Origin: Verrucomicrobiota bacterium
GTDB taxonomy: Bacteria; Verrucomicrobiota; Verrucomicrobiia; Chthoniobacterales; SZAS-18
Assembly (NCBI GenBank): GCA_019241085.1
Contig: JAFAXH010000040.1
Location: 43,577 to 107,576 of the forward strand
Direction of reading: 5' to 3'
Length of the DNA stretch: 64,000 nucleotides
The notes beneath the pieces were generated by a model. It did no database searches, had not been told where the DNA came from, and saw only the letters and a program-made list of their open reading frames with translations. The position numbers and the translations under genes are program-made. This document shows, piece by piece, positions 43,101 to 50,268 of the stretch (position 1 is its first letter; each line of letters opens with the position of its first letter).

Positions 43101-43261
43101 TAAATCATCGCGACGCCTGACCCGGACAAACGCAGCGTCACTTCAAAAGCAAACGGCTGCCGTCCGGCGCCGACCGCCAGGGCGAAGATGGCAGCCAGCA
43201 CCGCACTGACTACTCCGGTCCAAGCCAGCCGCGACTTGTTGAAAAGAAAATCAATTCTCAA
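40142..43261 (-). CDS. YfhO-like polytopic membrane protein
   Basis: The 1039-aa protein has an N-terminal helix, a beta-rich periplasmic domain (about residues 30-185), some twelve membrane helices and a C-terminal YfhO-type tail with VNGEPADYFRVNHAFRGV and TYTISFSYWPRHF. YfhO relatives are GT-C-like enzymes thought to add sugars to surface polymers. The TTG at 43261 is preceded by GGAGGG four bases before it and is translationally linked to the upstream paralogue, whose stop lies 8 bp inside it. The YDIGRGINPLDF motif recurs in that paralogue. Confidence 0.8.
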   Translation of the reverse strand: MRIDFLFNKSRLAWTGVVSAVLAAIFALAVGAGRQPFAFEVTLRLSGSGVAMIYYDIGRGINPLDFVRVPTLGGNLARRYRFPLPAGDYQGVRFDPTKLGGARVTLSDARIVDRAGQAVREFPATAFKPAQEFTLEASNESEATFTTPPGSTDPILAVETGGPFTLHASPGLAVREKVKDFLFAWVLFLSFGTFILLAARVLQAGWKPAAAWAERRPRLAVLTVAVASAVLSCYPVVFFGKSFVSPNILGSAMLYPAPPCLPGYDNTEVEDPKGSDYAAMLWQNLPYSFVQSRALWHDGELPLWNRYDSAGITLLGQGLSMFGDPLHTLVLAAGGAAWAWDVKFLLAKTLFCWGLGLAVLLAARHLPSALLLAFSAAFLGFFSYRLEHPAYFSMCYAPWLLVAWLEITRARTRRATAAWAGGLVLASWAELNSGTAKEAYMLLASLHGCGLLIFLLAGGKGGRLWKFPHLLCAGAVFPLLSAPVWLTFLDALGQSFTAYNETPAWQIQPGLLLGLFDDIFYRTLNPGGDVFDPSANFFILLGCLLAVARFKTLLREPVCAALGLGGMAAFALAFGVVPPGWIDHVPVLRNVGHVDNTFSCALIILSIVLAGFGLRSGWARLDRRAGRTDLLVVALALAGLGSLYLGLTHARQRPPDTFAPLGADVPRALFPTLYSASLFVALLALPWLGRLWRRRPALAPWAATLMWLCFFALHWRLGMHLKTGVGPIDDAVVNPQVRVNLAARSDTVDFLKTHAYAWRAVGFDGTFNTGYNALSGVESIYGTDALINPYYRELLSAGEVTLVWTWLWVVEKDKLPVTLPLLDLLNVRYFLDAPQPAAAAPPVPPLDSVTRLDLNVYENHAAWPRAFFVERVATYDAVEEFVAAVRASAGQPLAAVQNGDAAALAQAADFTAAAAAPPATTADSPSNVASARDYRLTNNTTTFTIDAPGAGVAVLTEAYTAGDFRVRVNGEPADYFRVNHAFRGVRLPRAGTYTISFSYWPRHFTLSLWMCAAGGALLAGWACVGLRSPAASAIASPHG

Positions 43262-45992
43262 CGTTCCCTCCTACCATATCAGCCTTTGCGTCCAACCCTA
43301 TTTTTCCAGAAGAGCTTGCTGGAGGCGGCAACTCCCAAAGCCATACATTGGGCAATGGCGGATCCAGCAGCGGCTTGAGCTGTGCGGTGATCTCGGGGGG
43401 CAATTCCTGGTCGGAAGCAATATAACGCACGCCGATGCGGGCGAGTCTCGGATCGCATGGGCTGACATACCACGTGACCATGCCGCCCGTTTCATTTTTG
43501 AAGCGGCTGGCCTCACCTGCCAAAAGCGGGGACGCCAACAAATAGCCGCTTTGATTATAAATATCCCGATACTCCCCCTTGGGGTCGAACTGGGTTTCCA
43601 GCTTAAAGTCCGGCACTATTCGCCAGAAATCCTCCACCTCCAAACCCATGCTGAGCATGTATCCAGAAAGACCGGCTCCTCCGGGGGTGAAAACCAGCCA
43701 TTTCGCCTGCCTCCATTCGGGATGCTGCCCGACCATCCGATAGAGAGGAGAATCCCAAATCGCGTGGAAACCAGAGTCCACAGGGTTGATCAACCCATTA
43801 ACCCAAATTAACGGAACCAGCAGCGCCAAGGTAAAAGTGCGGGTCCAGGCCATCGCCAGACTCGCCGTAAGGAAAGCTCCTGCAGCCGCACCCACCCAGA
43901 CCACTGTGTCCGGAAAGAACTTGGAGAAAGTCAGATTTGCCGCCGAGAGAATCGCAAGGAACACGACAAGAGAATTTGGAAACCACCAGAAAAAACGACC
44001 GACTGCCGACACCGGAGCAGCCGTCGCTGACCGGGCCACGGCTGCTGGCTGCTGTCGCGAGAAGTGCAGCATCACGATCGCAACGTTGAGCAGGCCCAAG
44101 GCCGGCATGCAGCGTCCCGGCACCACCCGGTCAAATAACACCCAACGGCCCACGGAAGCGGGGATGGGCAGCAACATCCAGGCGGCCAGCAGCCCAGCAG
44201 CGACCCAGAGAGCCGGCAGCAGCGCCTGGCTGCGGACACTCAACGCTGCACGCTGGCGCACCATGAACACAGTCATGGGAGCCAGCCACAGATAGCCGCT
44301 TGCTTCGCAGACGTTTAATAACGCAGGCGGCACACTGGCACTGTCGTCCTTCTTCCAGAAATCCATGAAATGTGATGCCAGTTCTGCAACGGGGACGCTG
44401 CCACCGCCGACCGAGCGATGACCTGGGTAAATCGTGGCAGCCGCGGCAACAAACGTGGCGCGTGCGCTCCAGAGAAACCCACCCAAACCCAAGAGCATGA
44501 GCAGCAGGACGCTCCCTCCGACGATCAAGCGAACGCGCGGCGCCTGGCAGACGTCACGTCGCCGTGTCCAAATCCAACCCAGCCCTAAACAGCCCCCCGC
44601 CAAGCCCAAGGGAAGCTGATGAGGAGGATAAATGCAGAACGCAAAATTCAGTGCCGCCCCCAGCCAGAGCGCCCCGGCCAAGGCCAATCGCCCCGGGTGA
44701 TGGCCGACACTGAGATAAGCGCCCAGCGCCATTAACCAGCCCAGAAGACCCACCATCTCAGGCAGTAGTGAGGGCCATGAGTAGGTCCATTGAGTGGCCG
44801 CGGAAAAGAAATACCAAAGGGCGCCCACCGCCGCGGCGGCGCTCCGGCCGTTTCCTACCACGATGAGCAGAACGAAGACGCCACTCACGAGCAACAGCCC
44901 TTTGGCCTGCCAATACCAGGCAAAGGCACGTCCCGGAGACAGCCAGCCAATCGCGGCAAGGTGAAATGGCCAGAACTGTGGCCGCACCAAAGCGCTGGCG
45001 TGACGCACAGGCACATTAGCCAGTAATGCCGACTGACCCGCTCCGGCTGCCGATGGCTCCACCGCCAGCGGCGTGGAACGAAGAAGTTGGTTGAAAATGA
45101 CAGCCGTGTGGAGATGCCACTCGTCGCTGCGAATGTCCTTGGGTTTCCCCAATAACGGCTCATGCGAGGCGTCACCGAAGCCATAGTGGGTCCACATGCT
45201 CGCGGACGAACCGTGCAACCCCGCAGCCGCCAGCGTCCCGAAGAACAACACACAACCTCCGAGAAAAACGTAGCAGAAGCGGTCGATAGGCACGAAATAG
45301 GGCCGGCTCCAGGAGGAGGGGCCATCAAGCCAGGCAATCAGCTTGGGCGGAAGCGATCTGTTGCGGCAGAATTGGAGGAGGCCCAGCGCCGGTGGCGCCA
45401 AGGCAGCCAGCGTAAAAGAAAGGACGAAGGCGGCAAGGAAATGCCGGGTGGCATCACCGAAATCGGGACCGGACGACGATTGCAAAGTAAACGGCTCGCC
45501 GATGTCCACGGCCAGGACAGGATCGGTGTCGCCGGGCAACGTGGTGAAGGCCGCTTCGTGCTCGTCGATTGCCGCCGCTGCGATCTGCTGCGAGGGGTGG
45601 AAGTTCGCCGGAGGGAAGGTCCGCACCACCCGCCCGGCGCGGTCCACAATGCGGGCCTCGGAGAGCGCGATCCGCGCGCCGCCCCGCTCCGTGGGATCAA
45701 AGCGCAGCCATTGATATTCGCCCGCCGGCAACGGGAAACGATAGCGCGCCGCCACATCGCCGCCGTGGATCGGCACGCGCACGGAATCGGCCTCGTTGAT
45801 GCCGCGGCCAACGTCGTAAAAAATCTGCGCGACGCTCGACGCGGAAGTCCGCAGCGTCACTTCAAAATAAAAATCAAACGGCGACCGCGTGGCGTTGAGC
45901 GCCCACGTCAGGGCGAGAGCCAGCGCGGCACTGACCAAGATGGTCCAAGCCAGCCGCGACTTGGTGAAGGGAAAAATGGCGAAGGACTTCAT
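43251..45992 (-). CDS. Polytopic membrane protein, paralogue of the YfhO-like gene
   Basis: The 913-aa protein shares the N-terminal domain of its neighbour (YDVGRGINEADSVRVPIHGG, RYRFPLPAGEYQ, ARIVDRAGRVVR; about residues 40-190) and then has ten or more membrane helices, but the C-terminal region is different (RIVPDFKLETQFDPKGEY and the following Trp/Pro-rich part). It is probably another GT-C-type or polymer-handling membrane enzyme. Its base composition is slightly less GC-rich than the rest of the locus, which could reflect separate acquisition. Confidence 0.75.
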   Translation of the reverse strand: MKSFAIFPFTKSRLAWTILVSAALALALTWALNATRSPFDFYFEVTLRTSASSVAQIFYDVGRGINEADSVRVPIHGGDVAARYRFPLPAGEYQWLRFDPTERGGARIALSEARIVDRAGRVVRTFPPANFHPSQQIAAAAIDEHEAAFTTLPGDTDPVLAVDIGEPFTLQSSSGPDFGDATRHFLAAFVLSFTLAALAPPALGLLQFCRNRSLPPKLIAWLDGPSSWSRPYFVPIDRFCYVFLGGCVLFFGTLAAAGLHGSSASMWTHYGFGDASHEPLLGKPKDIRSDEWHLHTAVIFNQLLRSTPLAVEPSAAGAGQSALLANVPVRHASALVRPQFWPFHLAAIGWLSPGRAFAWYWQAKGLLLVSGVFVLLIVVGNGRSAAAAVGALWYFFSAATQWTYSWPSLLPEMVGLLGWLMALGAYLSVGHHPGRLALAGALWLGAALNFAFCIYPPHQLPLGLAGGCLGLGWIWTRRRDVCQAPRVRLIVGGSVLLLMLLGLGGFLWSARATFVAAAATIYPGHRSVGGGSVPVAELASHFMDFWKKDDSASVPPALLNVCEASGYLWLAPMTVFMVRQRAALSVRSQALLPALWVAAGLLAAWMLLPIPASVGRWVLFDRVVPGRCMPALGLLNVAIVMLHFSRQQPAAVARSATAAPVSAVGRFFWWFPNSLVVFLAILSAANLTFSKFFPDTVVWVGAAAGAFLTASLAMAWTRTFTLALLVPLIWVNGLINPVDSGFHAIWDSPLYRMVGQHPEWRQAKWLVFTPGGAGLSGYMLSMGLEVEDFWRIVPDFKLETQFDPKGEYRDIYNQSGYLLASPLLAGEASRFKNETGGMVTWYVSPCDPRLARIGVRYIASDQELPPEITAQLKPLLDPPLPNVWLWELPPPASSSGKIGLDAKADMVGGNVEN

Positions 45993-46023
45993 TCGCTCAG
46001 CGAGCGGTCAGCAGTGCGCTGAG

Positions 46024-46161
46024 CTACGGCGACGGATTTTCCCGTTGTAATTGTGATGCGCGTGAAATCTGATTCATTGCGCGCCAGTCACGCCGCATGA
46101 GTTCGGACAGCGCTTTGTCCTTCCAGAAATCACGGGGACAGAGCGAAGGCGATTCGATCAT
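46024..46161 (-). CDS. Putative 45-aa protein coupled to the lipoprotein gene
   Basis: An ATG at 46161 shares its A with the TAA stop of the lipoprotein gene (TAATG) and opens a 45-residue frame ending at TAG 46024. The product begins MIESPSLCPRDFWKDKAL and is rich in charged residues (ELMRRDWRAMNQISRASQLQ), helical in appearance and without signal peptide. It is short, but the stop/start overlap and position within the operon support it. Function unknown. Confidence 0.5.
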   Translation of the reverse strand: MIESPSLCPRDFWKDKALSELMRRDWRAMNQISRASQLQRENPSP

Positions 46162-47120
46162 TAAAGGGTGATGGTCTTCCCGGTTTTCCTGGCGACCCAT
46201 CCCTCCGGCGAGCGGATGGCGAGGGTGATCTCGTATTGCCCGTGCGCGAGGGATTCGGCGTTGAACACGGTGGCAAAGCCGACGTTCTCGATCTGCGGAT
46301 TGTTATACTTCGCGGCGACATCCGGGCGGCGGTCGAGATAAGTGGGAAAGGCGTAGGTCGGCGTCCCGGAGGCAGGAGTCAGCAGGACGAGAATCGGTTC
46401 GTCCTTCGTCCAATTCTGCGCTCCGCTGCGAAACGCCCAACCGGAAACCGTGACAAAACCCGCCTGGCTCTCCGCTTTGTCGAAGAAGAAAGTGATGTTG
46501 CCATCCGGCGGAAGAATCTGAGGCACCGGGCTGAGCGGTTTCACGGGGATCGTCACCTTTTTGGCGCTCAGCACCAAGCGCTTGCCCTCGGTCTGACCCG
46601 TGCGGATGCCGATCTGATAGCTGGCCGGCTGGATGGCGGAAGTCAGCAGGACCGTGCGAAAACCCAGATGATCCGCGGGAGACTTGTGAACCAATGCCGC
46701 CACGTCGGCGCGATTGATGAACGCTGGCGGATAGTTCAACTCCTGCCCGCTGCCCGTGACGAGCGCGATGGAGTATTCCGACGAGGCATCCACCGCCTGC
46801 CAGCCGGTGATGGTGATCAAGTCGTTGCCGTAATCAATCTGGTCGATGTTCACCTCCGGCAGGGCAGCCGGCGCGGCGGCGACGGGCGGCGCGGCGGGAG
46901 GAGGCGTCTGGGCTTGGGCCGGCGGAGTTTGCTGCTGCTGTGGTGGTGGGGTCGATCCCGGCGGCAGCGACACCGGGGTGGCGACGGCTTCGGGGAAAGC
47001 GGAGGCGTCGGGTGTGGCCGCGTTGTCGTTGGCGGCGTTGTCGGGCGCATTGCCACCGCCGCAGGCTGTCAGGCACATCAACAAGGCGGCCAGGGCGGCG
47101 AGAGTCGGTAAAGTTTTCAT
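46161..47120 (-). CDS. Lipoprotein with Pro/Gln-rich linker
   Basis: The 319-aa protein has a lipoprotein signal (LAALLMCLTACGGG, lipobox Cys about residue 20), a linker of Pro, Gln and Ala (TPPPQQQQTPPAQAQTPPP) and two repeated beta-rich modules with similar phrasing (ITGWQAVDASSEYSIALVTG and VSGWAFRSGAQNWTKDEPI), each ending in an NVGF/HLGF-type motif. The modules resemble beta-sandwich domains on sugar-binding or secreted proteins. It likely localises to the outer membrane and may serve the glycan locus. Confidence 0.75.
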   Translation of the reverse strand: MKTLPTLAALAALLMCLTACGGGNAPDNAANDNAATPDASAFPEAVATPVSLPPGSTPPPQQQQTPPAQAQTPPPAAPPVAAAPAALPEVNIDQIDYGNDLITITGWQAVDASSEYSIALVTGSGQELNYPPAFINRADVAALVHKSPADHLGFRTVLLTSAIQPASYQIGIRTGQTEGKRLVLSAKKVTIPVKPLSPVPQILPPDGNITFFFDKAESQAGFVTVSGWAFRSGAQNWTKDEPILVLLTPASGTPTYAFPTYLDRRPDVAAKYNNPQIENVGFATVFNAESLAHGQYEITLAIRSPEGWVARKTGKTITL

Positions 47121-47157
47121 TAAAGGCGATCCCGAAAGAATGGGCAGTGCGGTTTAT

Positions 47158-48984
47158 TCAACCAACTGCCGGGTTGGCCGTTGCTGAGCGGACGACGGTT
47201 TGCAGCGAGATCACCTTGCGGAAAGGGAAGTCGTCGTAAGACAAACCGCCGCGCCAAAGATTGTGACCAGCCGCGGAGAGATAAAAAGTTTCCAAATCCG
47301 CGTGCGCCCGATCCACCAGCTCCCGCGCCCTGCTGTCGCTGGCACGCTCGTCACGGTCTGCCGGCACGCCGGTCAGCGTTTGCTGATAGGCGAGCACGCG
47401 GTCGCCTTGCTCGATGTGAAATTGATCGCCCTTGCCCGCGCTGACGCAATCCATGCAATGGAGAGAATGCCCGCCGGGTTTCAAGTGTTCGGCAATCGCC
47501 GCAAACAGTTGGCCAAGCGCCGGCTCCGGCACGTGTTCGAGCACGCTGATGGAATAAATCGCGTCGAAACGCTCGTCGCGCAATTCCTCCAGGCCGCACT
47601 CAAAAATCCGGCGCACCAAGCGCACCCGCGGATAGCAGCGGGCGAACTCCGCAAACTCGGTCGGACCACGGCCGGAGCCATCGTAGGGATCGACGACAGT
47701 GACCTCGTAGCCGAGTTGCGCGAGCAGCGCCGCCGCCAGCGGCTCGCCACCGCCGACTTCGAGCAAGCGACCGCCCGGCGGCACCGCGCCGAGGAGGGCT
47801 TTGACCGTCCAAGGCCGCTGGAGGTCTTTCAAATCGCCCTGCGCGTTGGCCAGCGCCGGCAGGTGATCGGCGCTGTCGCAATAATCGCGCACCGTGCCCA
47901 CGCTCACGGCGGGCACCGGGAAACGTCCGACGTAACGGGCGCGCAGCGCGGCAAATTGGTCGTCGGCGGGTGGCAGCGGCGCGGGAGATTGTGCCGCGCT
48001 GGCCGGCGGCGGTGGCAACTCCGCGGCGCCGGGTTTTTTCAGCGCGTAAAAAACGAATTCATCCTCCAGAATCCCACTCGCGATCACGGCTTCCTCGATC
48101 CGGATCAACACGTCGAGCCAGGTGGCGACGAAGGGATCGGTGTTGCTCCGCCGGAAATCGAAATGCCCGGTCATGTAGGAGAGCAGCGTGCCGCCGAAGC
48201 CTTTGCGCTCCACGACCTCGAAAAGTTCCGGCAGCAGCCGCTTTAACGCCGGGCCGCTGAGCGCCTCCGACGGATCGAAGGCGACGATGGATTCTTCCGT
48301 TGCGCGGACGTAGTGGATGCGCGCGCTGTCCTCGGCGCTCGGCGGGAAATTCCCGTCGCCAGTGTTCGGAAAAGGGCGCAGAGCCTTGGGCATGGCGTTG
48401 AGCGCGGCGTTGATCCAGCGGACCTGCAACTCGGGGAGCTGAAAGCGGAAGGGGCCTTCAAATTCGATGGCCAGGAGCAAGCCGCCCGGCTTCAGCCGGT
48501 CGCGCAGCATGCGCAGGCAGCGCTCGATTTCCGCGATGTGGTGCAGCACGCCCGAAGCGATGATGCAATCGAACTCTCCTTCGAACGTGTCAGTATTCAG
48601 ATCGGCGAGCACGTGCCGCACGTTGGTGTAACCCGCCTCGGCGACCTTCTCGCGCGCTCGCGCCAACGCCCGGTCCGCGATGTCGGAAGCCACGATCTCG
48701 CCGCGAAACCCGTGCTGGCAGAGGTGCAGTTCGATCAAGCCTTCGTTGGACCCCAGGATCAGGCAGCGGCGGCTCGGATCGTCGCGCCACGGCGCCAGGT
48801 AGCGGGTCCAGAGGTAATCCAGCCGCGGAACGTCGGCCGCCCCGGCGACGCGGCGGTTCATGTATTCGAGGCATTTTTTCGCCCCAAACCACATCTCGTC
48901 GTAGGAGAAAGGCGTGTCGGAATTCCACGGATTTTTTGCCGGCGCGGCAGCGGCAGGCTGGAGAGTATCTTCAAGTTGACTCAT
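47158..48984 (-). CDS. Tandem class I methyltransferase protein
   Basis: The 608-aa protein has two methyltransferase domains. The first (about residues 75-210) has CLILGSNEGLIELHLC and FDCIIASGVLHHIAEIERCL. The second (about 400-545) has LLEVGGGEPLAAALLAQLGY and FDAIYSISVLEHVPE. A Pro/Ala linker joins them. ATG 48984 gives the full first domain; the frame running on to 50133 is a Ser/Thr/Arg shadow of the neighbouring GT gene. A two-step methyltransferase on the same glycan is possible. Confidence 0.82.
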   Translation of the reverse strand: MSQLEDTLQPAAAAPAKNPWNSDTPFSYDEMWFGAKKCLEYMNRRVAGAADVPRLDYLWTRYLAPWRDDPSRRCLILGSNEGLIELHLCQHGFRGEIVASDIADRALARAREKVAEAGYTNVRHVLADLNTDTFEGEFDCIIASGVLHHIAEIERCLRMLRDRLKPGGLLLAIEFEGPFRFQLPELQVRWINAALNAMPKALRPFPNTGDGNFPPSAEDSARIHYVRATEESIVAFDPSEALSGPALKRLLPELFEVVERKGFGGTLLSYMTGHFDFRRSNTDPFVATWLDVLIRIEEAVIASGILEDEFVFYALKKPGAAELPPPPASAAQSPAPLPPADDQFAALRARYVGRFPVPAVSVGTVRDYCDSADHLPALANAQGDLKDLQRPWTVKALLGAVPPGGRLLEVGGGEPLAAALLAQLGYEVTVVDPYDGSGRGPTEFAEFARCYPRVRLVRRIFECGLEELRDERFDAIYSISVLEHVPEPALGQLFAAIAEHLKPGGHSLHCMDCVSAGKGDQFHIEQGDRVLAYQQTLTGVPADRDERASDSRARELVDRAHADLETFYLSAAGHNLWRGGLSYDDFPFRKVISLQTVVRSATANPAVG

Positions 48985-49009
48985 GGGTAAGGCGGTTGGT
49001 GGCGGCGGG

Positions 49010-50245
49010 CTACTGGGTGCTGCGTGCCAGGCGGCGGTAAAAAGCGAGCACGGTGTCCGCGTTTTTTTTCCACGAAAAATGTTCGTCGGCGAACTCCAGC
49101 GCGCCGACCGCGAGCTGGAGCCGGAGCGGCGCGTCGTCGAGCAGATGCGCGGCGGCGTCGGCGATGCTGGTGGCGTCGGCTTGCGGCAGGACCCAGGCGT
49201 GCCGGCCGTGCTCGACCCGCAGGCCGACGTTGGAGGCGGGCAGGATGATGGGTTTGCCCATCGCAAAAAATTCCGGCAGCTTGCTGGGAAAGCGGTAGTC
49301 GTTGAATGGGTCGGGCCGGCCCGGCTGCACGAGCACGTCGGCGAGCGCGAGCAGCTCGGGCACGCGATGGTGCGGCTGCGGACCGAGCGCGATGGTGAAG
49401 TCGCGCGCCCACTGGGTGTCTTCGCCGAGAAACGTCGTCCAGTCGCTGCCGGCGCGCACCAGCTTCGTCGGACGCCCGGCGCGGTTGAGCAGCGCGACGG
49501 CGAGGTAGAGGCTGCGGACCTCGCGGGCGTTGCTCTCGTGGACGTTGCCGGTATAGACAAACACGGCGTCGTTTTCTTGAATCCCCAACTGCTTCCGCAG
49601 CGACAGGTTGGCTGGGCGCGGATGAAAGAGCGCCTCGTCGGCGGCGGGCCAGAAGACGCAGCGCGGCGCGTCGGGCGGCAGGAACTCTTCCAACCGGTCG
49701 ATGAGCACCGTGGCGCCGTCGGCGGCGCGGAGAAAGTCGCGGTAGCGGTGCGGGTCGCACAGGTGCGGCGGCACGATGGCGTCGAGCGTGGCGCGGTCGA
49801 GCGCGCGCAGGTGGCGCATCTTTTTTTTGAAGCTCGCTTCGAGGAGCTGCTCCTCGTTGTCTTCGAGATGCACGATGAGGTGCGGCGGACGGCTGCCGTT
49901 GGCGCAGCCGAGCGCAAGGCAAAATCTGCGCACCCGCTCGCGCGGCGTCCACGCGTGCACGATGTCGGGCGGGCGGCCGTCGGCAAACGCCGCCGCGGCG
50001 TGGCCGGCGAGCGCGTCGGCGTAGGTGGCGATGCGGTAGCGCGCGGCGCTGAGCGTGGCGGCACTGGCCACGTCGCCGTCGATGAGCACCTGGCAGTCGC
50101 AGCCCGCGGCGCAGAGCGCGTTGGCCAGCGCATGGACGTGCGTGGCGCTGTTGCTGGCGAAGTCGCTCTGGAGCACGAAGCGCACGTTGCGCACCGTGGC
50201 GGCGCCGTCGCGTGGAGGATCCGGGGAATCGTCGGGGAAAGCCAT
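49010..50245 (-). CDS. Family 4-type (GT-B) glycosyltransferase
   Basis: The 411-aa protein is a GT-B transferase. The N-terminal half begins VRFVLQSDFASNSATHVHA and the C-terminal half has FVYTGNVHESNAREV, then the donor-binding PELLALADVLVQPGRPDPFN and PEFFAMGKPIILPASNVG. ATG 50245 has a GGAGAAAGG ribosome-binding site nine bases upstream; the TTG at 50272 was rejected. It acts in the assembly of the surface polysaccharide. Confidence 0.85.
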   Translation of the reverse strand: MAFPDDSPDPPRDGAATVRNVRFVLQSDFASNSATHVHALANALCAAGCDCQVLIDGDVASAATLSAARYRIATYADALAGHAAAAFADGRPPDIVHAWTPRERVRRFCLALGCANGSRPPHLIVHLEDNEEQLLEASFKKKMRHLRALDRATLDAIVPPHLCDPHRYRDFLRAADGATVLIDRLEEFLPPDAPRCVFWPAADEALFHPRPANLSLRKQLGIQENDAVFVYTGNVHESNAREVRSLYLAVALLNRAGRPTKLVRAGSDWTTFLGEDTQWARDFTIALGPQPHHRVPELLALADVLVQPGRPDPFNDYRFPSKLPEFFAMGKPIILPASNVGLRVEHGRHAWVLPQADATSIADAAAHLLDDAPLRLQLAVGALEFADEHFSWKKNADTVLAFYRRLARSTQ

Positions 50246-50268
50246 CGTCGTTAACCTTTCTCCCTGAT

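Noticed and set aside
41483..43120. Long plus-strand open frame (545 codons) opposite the YfhO-like gene
   Set aside because: GC-rich coding DNA gives long antisense frames; the product is Arg/Glu/Gln-rich with no domain pattern, and the minus-strand gene has clear helices and motifs.
48985..50133. N-terminal extension of the tandem methyltransferase gene to about 991 aa
   Set aside because: The added part is a Ser/Thr/Arg/Pro-rich shadow of the GT-B glycosyltransferase gene; ATG 48984 gives a complete product.
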